Both the position numbers and the translations under genes were made by a program. Of a stretch of DNA of 60,708 bases, positions 49,444 through 57,467 are shown in pieces (positions within the stretch are counted from its first letter, which is position 1; each line of letters begins with the position of its first letter). The notes under the pieces were generated by a model, which saw only the letters and a list, made by a program, of their open reading frames with translations, was not told the origin of the DNA and did not search any database. Origin of the DNA: Planosporangium mesophilum (GTDB lineage: Bacteria > Actinomycetota > Actinomycetes > Mycobacteriales > Micromonosporaceae); contig NZ_BOON01000011.1 in assembly GCF_016863255.1 (NCBI RefSeq), positions 1-60,708 on the forward strand, read 5' to 3'.

Positions 49444-51402
49444 ATGTGCGGACTGCTCACCTTTGTCAGCGCTCACGGCCGCGCTTCGGCCTGTCGGGAT
49501 GGCCTCGCCGAGGCGCTCGAGAGCATCCACCACCGGGGACCGGACGAGACCGGGGTGAACGTCGTCGACGACGACATGATCTTCGGCTTCAAGCGGCTGT
49601 CGATCATCGACGTGGAGCACAGCCACCAACCGCTGGCGTACCCGCCGACGGGGCCGGAGGCGAACCGGTACGTCATAACGTTCAACGGCGAGATCTACAA
49701 CTACGTGGAGCTGCGCGAGCAGCTGATCCGCGAGCACGGCGCCGAGTTCGCCACGACCGGCGACACGGAGGTGATCGTCGCGGCGTACCACCACTGGGGG
49801 CCGGCGGCGGTGAGCCGGCTACGCGGCATGTTCGCGTTCGTGATCTGGGACCGGGCGGCCCGCAAGGTGTTCGGCGCCCGTGACCCGTTCGGCATCAAGC
49901 CCTTCTTCCACCTGGTCACGTCCGAGGGGATCTTCTTCGCCAGCGAGAAGAAGTCGCTGCTGCCGTTCGCCGCGTCGGCGTCGGCCGGCGACTCCGGGGT
50001 CGACGGGGCCAACCTGTCGCACTACCTGACGCTGCAGTACGTGCCCGAGCCCGGCACCCTGCACCAGGGGATCGGCCGGATCGGGTCCGGCGAGTACTTC
50101 AGCTACACCCCGGGCGGCCCGCTCACCACGAGCCGCTACTACCAGCCGGAGTTCCGCCCGACCCCGACCGACCACCCGGAGGAGCTGTACAAGCGGATCC
50201 GGGAGACGCTGCGCGAGAGCGTTCGGATGCACATGCGCTCCGACGTGCCGGTCGGCGCGTTCCTGTCCAGCGGCATCGACTCCACCGCGGTCGTCGCGCT
50301 GGCCCGCGAGTTCAACCCGAACATCCTGACCTTCACCGTCGGCTCGAACGTCGAGGGGTACTCCGAGGTCGACGTGGCCCAGGACTCCGCCCGCCACCTC
50401 GGCGTCACCACGATCCCGACGTACATCGGGCCGCAGGACATGATGGACGCCCTGCCGAAGATCGTCTGGCACCTGGACGACCCGGTGGCCGACCCGGCCC
50501 TGGTCCCGCTGTACTTCGTGGCGAAGAAGGCGGCCGAGCACGTCACCGTCGTGCTCTCCGGTGAGGGCGCGGACGAGTTCTTCGGCGGGTACACGATCTA
50601 CCGCGAGCCGCTCTCGCTGGCGGCGGTCAACGGCCTGCCCGACCCGCTCCAGAAGGGGCTACGGGCGGTGTCGAAGGTCATCCCGCAGGGTGTGAAGGGC
50701 AAGAGCTTCCTCGAGCGCGGTACCACGCCGATCGAGGAGCGCTACTACGGCAACGCCCGGATGTTCACCGAGGAGGAGAAGGCGGAGCTGATGCGCCGCT
50801 ACGACCCCTCGGTCCGCTACACCGATGTCACCGCGCCGATCTACGCGGAGGCCGCGCACCTCGACGACGTGACCACGATGCAGTACGTCGACCTGTACAC
50901 CTGGCTGCGCGGCGACATCCTGGTGAAGGCCGACCGGATGTCCATGGCCCACTCCCTGGAACTGCGGGTGCCGTTCCTGGACAAGGAGGTCTTCGACGTC
51001 GCGGCGACCGTACCGGTCGACCTGAAGTTGCCGCCGAAGACCAACGAGACCAAGTACGCGATGCGGCGGGCCCTGGAGGGCGTGGTGCCCCCGGCGATCG
51101 TCAACCGCAAGAAGCTGGGCTTCCCCACGCCGACGCGGGTCTGGCTGCGCGGCGAGATGTACGAGTGGGCGCGCGACATCCTGACCCGCTCGGGCGCCGG
51201 TCACCTCCTCGACCTGCCGTACGCCGTGCGCCTGCTCGACGAGCACAAGCAGGGCAACGTGGACAATTCGCGCAAGGTCTGGACCGTGCTGATCTTCTGC
51301 ATCTGGCACGCGATCTTCGTGGAGCGTTCGCTCGACCCCCGCATCACGCGTAACGACTCGGCGCTGCTCACCAAGCCCGCGATCGGCTCGGTGGTCTCGT
51401 AA
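49444..51402 (+). CDS. asnB: asparagine synthase (glutamine-hydrolysing)
   Basis: Enzyme of 652 residues, the same length as M. tuberculosis AsnB (Rv2201), that makes asparagine from aspartate, ATP and glutamine. Cys2 is the glutaminase nucleophile (MCGLLTF). The amidotransferase domain has HHRGPDETG, FNGEIYNY and ARDPFGIKPF. The synthetase domain has the pyrophosphate loop AFLSSGIDSTAVV and VLSGEGADEFFGGY. Homologues sometimes act on wall peptides or antibiotics rather than aspartate, but nothing nearby suggests that. ATG 49444 has no clear ribosome site. A 22-bp hairpin follows. Confidence 0.95.
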   Translation: MCGLLTFVSAHGRASACRDGLAEALESIHHRGPDETGVNVVDDDMIFGFKRLSIIDVEHSHQPLAYPPTGPEANRYVITFNGEIYNYVELREQLIREHGAEFATTGDTEVIVAAYHHWGPAAVSRLRGMFAFVIWDRAARKVFGARDPFGIKPFFHLVTSEGIFFASEKKSLLPFAASASAGDSGVDGANLSHYLTLQYVPEPGTLHQGIGRIGSGEYFSYTPGGPLTTSRYYQPEFRPTPTDHPEELYKRIRETLRESVRMHMRSDVPVGAFLSSGIDSTAVVALAREFNPNILTFTVGSNVEGYSEVDVAQDSARHLGVTTIPTYIGPQDMMDALPKIVWHLDDPVADPALVPLYFVAKKAAEHVTVVLSGEGADEFFGGYTIYREPLSLAAVNGLPDPLQKGLRAVSKVIPQGVKGKSFLERGTTPIEERYYGNARMFTEEEKAELMRRYDPSVRYTDVTAPIYAEAAHLDDVTTMQYVDLYTWLRGDILVKADRMSMAHSLELRVPFLDKEVFDVAATVPVDLKLPPKTNETKYAMRRALEGVVPPAIVNRKKLGFPTPTRVWLRGEMYEWARDILTRSGAGHLLDLPYAVRLLDEHKQGNVDNSRKVWTVLIFCIWHAIFVERSLDPRITRNDSALLTKPAIGSVVS

Positions 51403-51406
51403 CTTC

Positions 51407-51462
51407 CCATGATCACCGAGAGTTGGTGTCGCTGTCGCCGCACCAACTCTCGGTGATCATGG
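51407..51462. terminator. bidirectional terminator, 22-bp perfect stem, between asnB and the PH-domain gene
   Basis: The arms 51407-51428 and 51441-51462 are perfectly complementary over 22 bp with a 12-nt loop (TCGCTGTCGCCG). The outer end touches the stop codon of the minus-strand gene (51463). The stem is notably less GC-rich than the other terminators here. Confidence 0.8.
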
Positions 51463-53064
51463 TTACGCGTGGCGCTCCAGAAAGGGCGTCAGCAGCCCGG
51501 GGGTCGCCTCGTCGGCCAGGTGTAGCGCCTCGGCCAGGTCCACGTCCAGCACCTCGTACCGCTGGTGCCCGGCGGCCGTCGTCGCGGTCAGCGTGGACAG
51601 GCCGGCCCGGCGCTGGAAGAACGACCGGTTCAGGTTCCAGCCGATGATCCCGTCGGTGTCGAGCATCCAGCGTCGCCGTACCAGCGAGCCCTGCCGGGTG
51701 ACCAGCCGGCCGCCCACCAGCGCGTGGCCGAGGGCGCGTGCCCGGTCCTCGGCCAGCAGCCAGGCCACCGGCAGCGTGACCAGCCCGACCTGCCAGGCCC
51801 AGTCCGGCCAGTCCGCCAGCCACCGGCCGGCGAGCAGGACCCCCACGATCAGCGCCGCCGTACCGAGGGTGCGGGTGTACCGGCGCTGCCGGGCCCGCGG
51901 ACCGTGCGGGACGAGCGGCGCGGTCGCCGGCTCCCGCGAGCGCAGCACCTCGCCGGCCACCCGCTCGGCCTCGGCGCGCGGCGCCGGCGGCAGCAGTAGC
52001 GATCCGCCGCGTTCGGCGCCCCGGCCCACCCGCAGCCCGGTGGCGATGGCGATGCACCGGGCACCACCGGCCACCCGGAGCAGGAGCGGCTGACTGATCT
52101 CCACCCCGCGCAGCCGCCGCTCCTCGATCGTCGTCGCCCGTGCGGTGAGGAGCCCCCGGGTGACGTGCAGGGTGCCGGCGCTGTGCCGGGTCATCCGGAA
52201 CCCCCAGAACGCCAGCACGTACCCGAACGTCGAGGCGAGGGCCACCACCGCCACGCAGGCCGCGAGGACCTCGGCCACGGCCAGGCCGACCGGCGCGTGG
52301 GTCAGGTGGCCCGCCACGGCGCGCAGCGGGCCGTACCGGGTGGGGTCGAGGTGCGCCTCGTTGACCAGCCGGGACAGGAACGCCGCGATCACCCCGACGG
52401 TCACGAAGCCGGAGAGCGTGAACGGCCCGTACCGGACCCAGCCCGGCCGTAGCCTGACCAGCTCCACCTCGACGTCGGCGGCGACCGGGACCGCCTCGGC
52501 CGGCGCCGGGGCCGTCTCAGCCGCGGTGCCGGCGGCCGTTTCGGTCGCGGTGCCGGCGGCCGTTTCGGTCGCCGGCCGGGCGCGGCGGTGCAGCAGCTCC
52601 TCGCGCAGGCGGGACGCCTCGGCGGCGCTCAGCCCGTCGAGGCGTACCCCCTCGTCGGAACGGTCGGACCGGCCGGTGCCGACCTCGACCCGGGCCAGCC
52701 CGACGAGGCGGTGGATGGCGTGGGCGGTCACGTCGACGGTACGCACCCGGTCGCGCGGTACGGACAGCTCGCGGCGGCGCAGCAGCCCCTGGCGGACCTG
52801 TACGTAGTCCGGGGTGATCCGGTACGTGGTGGTGAACCAGCGCAGCATGGCCGCGACCACGACGCCGGCGAGGCTGACCACGGCCCACCAGTCGTGGCCG
52901 CTGGTGGTACCGGCCACGAAGATGCCCAGCAGCGGTACCAGCGCGCGGGGTAGCTCCTGGACGGGGTGCACCAGCAGCATCCGCGGACTGAGCCGCCGCC
53001 ACGACGGGTCGACCCCGTCGACGGTGCCGGCCGCCTCGCCGACCCAGGGTTGCGGCCCGGTCAT
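51463..53064 (-). CDS. bacterial PH-domain membrane protein (YdbT type)
   Basis: Protein of 533 residues with repeated membrane-helix pairs each followed by a bacterial PH (DUF304) domain. The first PH region is TTYRITPDYVQVRQGLLRRR with SVPRDRVRTVDV. The second is MTRHSAGTLHVTRGLL with RRLRGVEISQPLLLR. The third begins VGGRLVTRQGSLVRRRWML. An Ala/Thr/Glu linker at about 165-190 is coded by a duplicated 24-nt unit. YdbS/YdbT pairs are found in Bacillus and may act in membrane stress or lantibiotic resistance; function is not settled. ATG 53064 overlaps the stop of its partner. Confidence 0.87.
   Translation of the reverse strand: MTGPQPWVGEAAGTVDGVDPSWRRLSPRMLLVHPVQELPRALVPLLGIFVAGTTSGHDWWAVVSLAGVVVAAMLRWFTTTYRITPDYVQVRQGLLRRRELSVPRDRVRTVDVTAHAIHRLVGLARVEVGTGRSDRSDEGVRLDGLSAAEASRLREELLHRRARPATETAAGTATETAAGTAAETAPAPAEAVPVAADVEVELVRLRPGWVRYGPFTLSGFVTVGVIAAFLSRLVNEAHLDPTRYGPLRAVAGHLTHAPVGLAVAEVLAACVAVVALASTFGYVLAFWGFRMTRHSAGTLHVTRGLLTARATTIEERRLRGVEISQPLLLRVAGGARCIAIATGLRVGRGAERGGSLLLPPAPRAEAERVAGEVLRSREPATAPLVPHGPRARQRRYTRTLGTAALIVGVLLAGRWLADWPDWAWQVGLVTLPVAWLLAEDRARALGHALVGGRLVTRQGSLVRRRWMLDTDGIIGWNLNRSFFQRRAGLSTLTATTAAGHQRYEVLDVDLAEALHLADEATPGLLTPFLERHA
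52523..52570. repeat. 24-nt tandem duplication inside the YdbT-type gene
   Basis: The 24-nt unit beginning GCGGTGCCGGCGGCCG repeats exactly at 52523-52546 and 52547-52570. It encodes the TETAAGTA linker repeat on the minus strand and keeps the frame, so linker length may vary between strains. Confidence 0.9.
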
Positions 53065-53546
53065 GTCGCGTCGCCGGGGGTCGCCTGGGTGTTGGTGGTC
53101 AGGTCGTCGACCAGCCGCTGCGCGGTGGCGTGGTCGAGCCCGTCGATCTTGAGCGGGCCGGCCGCCGAGGCGGTGGTCACGGTGACGTTGGCCAGGCCGA
53201 AGAGCTGTTCCAGCGGGCCGCGCTCGCTGTCGACGGTCTGGATGCGGGACACCGGGGCGATCCGGCGCTCCTGGTTGAGCCAGCCCGACTGGGTGTACAC
53301 CGCCTCCGGCGTCGCCTCCCACAGGTGGACCCGGTACCGCCACCGCGGCATCACGATCAGGTGGACCGTGCCGAGCACCGCGGTCGCCACCAGCGCGAGC
53401 AGGCGGAGTCCGGTCGGCCCGGCGCTCATCAGCCAGACGAGCTGGATCGCCCCCAGCACCAGCCAGCCGCCCAGGGCGCGCAGGGTCCAGTACCCGATGG
53501 CCCTGCGACTGACCCGGTTGCGCGGCGCGCGCAGGGTGACCGTCAT
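53061..53546 (-). CDS. bacterial PH-domain membrane protein (YdbS type)
   Basis: Protein of 161 residues: a basic N-terminus, two membrane helices (about 21-66) and one PH/DUF304 domain with PEAVYTQSGWLNQERRIAPV and SRIQTVDSERGPLEQLFGL. It overlaps the larger YdbT-type gene by 4 nt, and such pairs probably form one membrane complex. GAGG lies close before ATG 53546. Confidence 0.88.
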   Translation of the reverse strand: MTVTLRAPRNRVSRRAIGYWTLRALGGWLVLGAIQLVWLMSAGPTGLRLLALVATAVLGTVHLIVMPRWRYRVHLWEATPEAVYTQSGWLNQERRIAPVSRIQTVDSERGPLEQLFGLANVTVTTASAAGPLKIDGLDHATAQRLVDDLTTNTQATPGDAT

Positions 53547-53626
53547 CGCCTCGCCCGTCGACGTGTGCTGCACATTCTGACCATGACACGCCCGGGCAAC
53601 GGGCGGTACGGCGACGGGTCCGCCAT

Positions 53627-54454
53627 TCAGGTGGCCCGGCCGGCGAGTTCGGCGTACCCGCGCCGCACCGCGACCCGCGCGGCGTCCGGCCCGAACGGCG
53701 CGAGCGTCGCCACCTCGTCGACCGTGGCGGCGTCGGTGTGCCCGTCGCGGATGAGCCACTCCAGCGTGGTCAGGTCGGCGTGCTGGGCCCGGACGAACCC
53801 GGAGTCGACGACGGCGCCGTGGCCCGGTACCACCACCGTCGCCGGCGAGGCGAGCTCCAGCAGCGCGAAGACGGTCGCCGGCCATTCGAGGGGGTATCCG
53901 TCGTCGAAGTTCGGTGGCGCGCCCTCCTCGACCAGGTCCCCGGCGATCAGCACGTCCACGTCGGCGACGTGCACGACGAGGTCGGCCACGCTGTGCCCGC
54001 GGCCGAGGTGGCGCAGAACCACCGGCCGGCCGCCGATGTCGAGCGTCGCCTCCAGGTGCACCGTGTGGTCGGGCGGACGCACCCTGACCGCGGCCAGCCC
54101 CGCGGCCAGCTCAGGGTCGATCGGCGCCCACTTCGGGTACAGCTCGCGCTGGAGCGCGGCCGCCTCCTCGCACAGGATGCGCGCGGCCTCCTCGTGGGCC
54201 CAGATCGGCCGGTCGGCGTCCACCACGACGGCGTTGCCGAAGCAGTGGTCGAAGTGGTGGTGGGTGTTGACGACGGTGAGTGGGTACGGGGTGACCGCCC
54301 GGACCGCGTCGCGCAGTTCCCGCGCCTGGGCGTCGGTGGAGAGCGTGTCCACCAGCAGCGCGGCGCCGTCCCCGACGACCAGGGTGGCGTTGACGTCGAG
54401 GACCGGGTAGCGCAGGACGTACACGTCGCGCGCGACCTCCGTGAACCCGGTCAT
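53627..54454 (-). CDS. metallo-beta-lactamase fold hydrolase
   Basis: Enzyme of 275 residues. The zinc motif THHHFDHCFGN (about 64-74) fits HxHxDH, and later ligands are RGHSVADLVVH, AGDLVEEG and VVPGHGAVVD. The family includes glyoxalase II and many thioester or ester hydrolases; substrate cannot be fixed. It overlaps the thioesterase gene by 4 nt, so the two may act on related acyl substrates. Confidence 0.88.
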   Translation of the reverse strand: MTGFTEVARDVYVLRYPVLDVNATLVVGDGAALLVDTLSTDAQARELRDAVRAVTPYPLTVVNTHHHFDHCFGNAVVVDADRPIWAHEEAARILCEEAAALQRELYPKWAPIDPELAAGLAAVRVRPPDHTVHLEATLDIGGRPVVLRHLGRGHSVADLVVHVADVDVLIAGDLVEEGAPPNFDDGYPLEWPATVFALLELASPATVVVPGHGAVVDSGFVRAQHADLTTLEWLIRDGHTDAATVDEVATLAPFGPDAARVAVRRGYAELAGRAT

Positions 54455-54933
54455 GAGTCGCCGAACGCCTTCTCGACGAAGCGGTGGCGGTCGACGACGA
54501 TCCGCTCCACCCGGCCCTCCGCCACGACGGCGTCGCCGTCGCGCAGGCTGACCTCGAAGGTGAGCCGTCGGCCGTCCGCCTTCGCCAGCTGCGCCTCGGC
54601 CACGACGGTACGCCCGACCGGGGTCGGGGCCCGGTGTTCCAGCTCGACCCTGGTACCCACGGTGGTGGCGCCGGGCGGCAGCCGGTTGGCCGTCGCCCCG
54701 ACCGTCGCCGCCTCGACCAGCGCGAGGACGCGGGGGGTGCCCAGGACGGGTACGTCGCCGGAGCCGACCGCCTGCGCCGTGTCGGCGTCGGTGACCGTGA
54801 GCTGTACCCGGGCGGCGGCGCCGACCCAGCTCGCCGTGGCCTCCAGGCGGCCGCCGACGTGCGCGCGGCCGACCGCGGGTCCGGCCTGACCATCCATGGA
54901 CGTCGTGTCGAGTGCTTCACCGTCTGGCCGCAT
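54451..54933 (-). CDS. hotdog-fold thioesterase, FlK-like
   Basis: Protein of 160 residues with the single hotdog domain of the fluoroacetyl-CoA thioesterase-like group. The helix LGTPRVLALVEAATVGATAN carries the conserved Glu, and VELEHRAPTPVG carries the conserved His. The rest reads as the expected beta-sheet. The general role is acyl-CoA hydrolysis or detoxification; true fluoroacetyl-CoA activity is not implied. The start may be ATG 54933 or ATG 54897; neither has a ribosome site. It is divergent from the sirtuin gene with 35 bp between. Confidence 0.83.
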   Translation of the reverse strand: MRPDGEALDTTSMDGQAGPAVGRAHVGGRLEATASWVGAAARVQLTVTDADTAQAVGSGDVPVLGTPRVLALVEAATVGATANRLPPGATTVGTRVELEHRAPTPVGRTVVAEAQLAKADGRRLTFEVSLRDGDAVVAEGRVERIVVDRHRFVEKAFGDS

Positions 54934-54968
54934 ACGGGCAGCGTAAGCGGTCGGATACGGTCGATGCC

Positions 54969-55739
54969 ATGAGCGGCTCGATCTCTCCGTCGGACCTGAC
55001 CCGCGTGCGGGGGTGGATCGACGCGGCCCGGCAGGTCACGGCGCTGACCGGGGCGGGGATCTCCACCGACTCCGGCATCCCCGACTTCCGCGGGCCCAAC
55101 GGCGTCTGGACCCGCGACCCGGGCGCGGAGGCGATGGTGACCCTGCAGACGTACGTTGCCGACCCGGCCGTACGCGAACGGGCCTGGCGGGAGCGGCTCG
55201 GGCACGCGGCGTGGACGGCCGAGCCGAACGCCGGCCACCGGGCCCTGGTGGATCTGGAGCGCACCGGACGCCTGCGGGCGATCGTCACGCAGAACATCGA
55301 CGGCCTGCACCAGCGGGCCGGCTCCAGCCCGGAGCGGGTCATCGAGATCCACGGGACCATCTTCGAGACGGAGTGCCTGGGCTGTGGCGCGCGCGGCCCG
55401 ATGGAGGAGACCCTGCGACGGGTCGCGGCGGGGGAGGCCGACCCGGCGTGCCGCGCGTGTGGCGGCGTCCTCAAGTCCGCGACGATCTCGTTCGGGCAGG
55501 CGATGGACGAGCACAGCCTGCGCGCCGCCTACTCCGCGGCCGCCGACTGCGACCTGCTGCTGGCCGTCGGTACCTCGCTGACCGTGCACCCGGCCGCCGG
55601 ACTGGTCGACGTGGCCCACGGGCTCGGCACGCGCGTCGTGATCGTGAACGCCGGCCCCACGCCGTACGACGAGATCGCCGACGCCGTCGTACGCGAGCCC
55701 ATCGGTGAGGCACTGCCGGCGCTCCTAGCAGCCACCTGA
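54969..55739 (+). CDS. NAD-dependent protein deacylase, sirtuin family
   Basis: Enzyme of 256 residues that removes acyl groups from lysine using NAD. NAD motifs GAGISTDSGIPDFRGPNG (near 25) and TQNIDGLHQ with catalytic His in VIEIHGT are intact. The zinc ribbon has CLGCGARG and CRACGG Cys pairs. The Tyr-x-x-Arg pair that marks desuccinylases is not evident. ATG 54969 starts directly at the domain. It is divergent from the thioesterase/hydrolase pair. Confidence 0.94.
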   Translation: MSGSISPSDLTRVRGWIDAARQVTALTGAGISTDSGIPDFRGPNGVWTRDPGAEAMVTLQTYVADPAVRERAWRERLGHAAWTAEPNAGHRALVDLERTGRLRAIVTQNIDGLHQRAGSSPERVIEIHGTIFETECLGCGARGPMEETLRRVAAGEADPACRACGGVLKSATISFGQAMDEHSLRAAYSAAADCDLLLAVGTSLTVHPAAGLVDVAHGLGTRVVIVNAGPTPYDEIADAVVREPIGEALPALLAAT

Positions 55740-55837
55740 TCACCCTCTGCAACGCTGGGCGCGGATTTCGGCGTCCGGCGGAGTTCATTCCGGAGCCCCC
55801 GGAAACGCCGTCGGGAGCGCCGCTAGCCTGATGGGCG

Positions 55838-56938
55838 ATGACGCTCACGATCCGCTCCGAAGCCCGGCCACCGGACGGTCCCGTCGACGACCCGTCCCTG
55901 TCCGCCGCCCGGCGGCGGCTGAGAGCGATGTCCATCTGGACGGTCGCGTTCGCCGCCTGGTGGCTGTTTCTCGGGCTGCCGCTCACCGACCCGATCCTGA
56001 CGTTCGGGTGGCTGTGGGCGGCGACGATCGCCTGGCGCATCGACCGCCCCCGGCGGGTACATCTGCGGTTCGCCCGGGACTGGATCGCGGTGGTGGTGCT
56101 GCTCCAGGTGTACAACCTGTCGCGCGGCCTGGCCGACCAGGGCGTGGTGCCGCACGCGCTGGAGATGATCGTGGCCGACCGGGGCATGTTCGGGTGGCTC
56201 ACCGACGGTCGGGTGCCGACGCTGTGGTTGCAGGAGCACCTGTTCGACCCGGACGGCATCCACTGGTGGGACGTGTTCGCCAGTTGGGTGTACTTCTCGC
56301 ACTTCGTGGTGACCCCGGCGGTGGCCGTGGTGCTGTGGCTGCGGGACCGGGCGCGGTGGCTCGCCTTCGTCCTCCGGTGGATCATGCTGTCCGCCGCCGG
56401 CCTGGTGACCTACTTCCTGTACCCGGCGGCACCGCCGTGGTGGGCGGCCAGGTACGGGCTCCTCGACCCGGTCGAGCGGGGCTCCACGCGGGCCTGGGAC
56501 GCGATCGGGCTGCACGGCGCGGGCAACCTGATCAACGCCGGTCAGTACTCGTCCAACCCGGTCGCCGCGATGCCCTCGCTGCACACCGCGTTCGCGCTGC
56601 TCGTCGTCGTGTTCTTCCTGCCGCGGGTGCGCCACCGCTGGTGGCCGCTGCTGCTGGCGTACCCGCTGGCGATGACGTTCACGCTGGTGTACAGCGGTGA
56701 GCACTACATGATCGACGTCTTCATGGGGTGGCTCTACGTCGGGCTGGTCTGCGTCGCAGCCAGGCTCTTCGAGCGCCGGTGGGGGCCGTTGTCCCGGGCC
56801 CGGGCCGAGCGTGCCGCCGCCGATCGAGCCCTCGCCGCGGGGAGCGACGCCGACGCCGCCGGCAGCGGCGTCCGGAGCGACACCGTCGACGGCCGGTTGC
56901 TCACGGCAGGGGCTCAACCTCGCGAAGAAACCCTCTGA
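55838..56938 (+). CDS. PAP2-superfamily membrane protein, inositol-phosphotransferase-like
   Basis: Polytopic membrane protein of 366 residues with about six helices and a charged Ala-rich tail. The three phosphatase motifs are extracytoplasmic: FLYPAAPPWWAARYG, PSLHTAFAL with catalytic His, and YSGEHYMIDVFMG with the second His and Asp. This form resembles Aur1/inositol phosphorylceramide-synthase-like PAP2 proteins, suggesting lipid phosphate or phosphoinositol transfer. Its 3' end overlaps the convergent small gene by 38 nt. The start ATG 55838 has no clear ribosome site. Confidence 0.88.
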   Translation: MTLTIRSEARPPDGPVDDPSLSAARRRLRAMSIWTVAFAAWWLFLGLPLTDPILTFGWLWAATIAWRIDRPRRVHLRFARDWIAVVVLLQVYNLSRGLADQGVVPHALEMIVADRGMFGWLTDGRVPTLWLQEHLFDPDGIHWWDVFASWVYFSHFVVTPAVAVVLWLRDRARWLAFVLRWIMLSAAGLVTYFLYPAAPPWWAARYGLLDPVERGSTRAWDAIGLHGAGNLINAGQYSSNPVAAMPSLHTAFALLVVVFFLPRVRHRWWPLLLAYPLAMTFTLVYSGEHYMIDVFMGWLYVGLVCVAARLFERRWGPLSRARAERAAADRALAAGSDADAAGSGVRSDTVDGRLLTAGAQPREETL

Positions 56939-57119
56939 CCGACAGGAACTCCGTGAGCCGGGGCCGGTGCTCGCCGCAGGCGAGCCACGTCTTGCGTCGC
57001 TCGTCTGGGTGGATCTTCGGGTTGTTCCACCGCAGCGCCCAGCGGGCCGGCTCGCGACACCCCTTGGCCGAGCAGATCAAGGGTTCGGTCGGGTTCGAGG
57101 GGGCTGTCTCCGGTGGCAC
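56901..57119 (-). CDS. small Cys/His protein of unknown function
   Basis: Protein of about 72 residues: CSAKGCREPARWALRWNNPK, then HPDERRKTWLACGEHRPRL and TEFLSVRGFLREV. The pattern C-x4-C ... C-x2-H suggests a small zinc site. Similar small proteins are widespread in actinobacteria without known function. I chose GTG 57119. An in-frame ATG at 57257 is open, but the stretch between has poor third-position GC and is probably noncoding. The last 38 nt overlap the PAP2 gene on the other strand. Confidence 0.72.
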   Translation of the reverse strand: MPPETAPSNPTEPLICSAKGCREPARWALRWNNPKIHPDERRKTWLACGEHRPRLTEFLSVRGFLREVEPLP

Positions 57120-57467
57120 GATGCGAAGTCTGCCAGCCTCGGAGAGGGCTCCGGGAGCCACCTCGGAGAGATTGGGCGCCGGGCGACCACGGGGGAAGCC
57201 GCCCGGCGACGGGTGAATCGTACCCTCGAATGCCCCCCAGGTGTCTACCCGTGTCATCTGCCCGATGGACGGTTCCCATCGGGCGATCGATGGTTTTCAC
57301 CTGATCCCGTATCGAGAAACGGGCTCTCCTTCACTTTCCGCCGTCGGCGGCCGGCGGTGCCCTACCGCACACCCGCGTAGACCGGTACGGGTGCCCGGGC
57401 GCGCACGGCAGGCGGTTCATGCGACGCTTGGAGCGATCGTTAGCTTGTCTCAAGCTGTGGAGGACCG
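57120..57467. other. intergenic region upstream of moxR
   Basis: 348 nt between the divergent small Cys/His gene and moxR, less GC-biased than coding DNA. Near the 3' end, AGCTTG (57442-57447) and CAAGCT (57451-57456) form an inverted repeat just before the ribosome site, overlapping a -10-like TAGCTT (57441-57446). Otherwise I see no gene or repeat. Confidence 0.45.

Noticed and set aside
49444-51402. AsnB as part of a natural-product or wall-peptide cluster
   Set aside because: The neighbours are a general peptidase and PH-domain proteins. Length and motifs match housekeeping AsnB.
57120-57257. N-terminal extension of the small Cys/His protein from ATG 57257
   Set aside because: Third-position GC is about 70% against 90% or so in real genes here, and the conserved part begins after GTG 57119.
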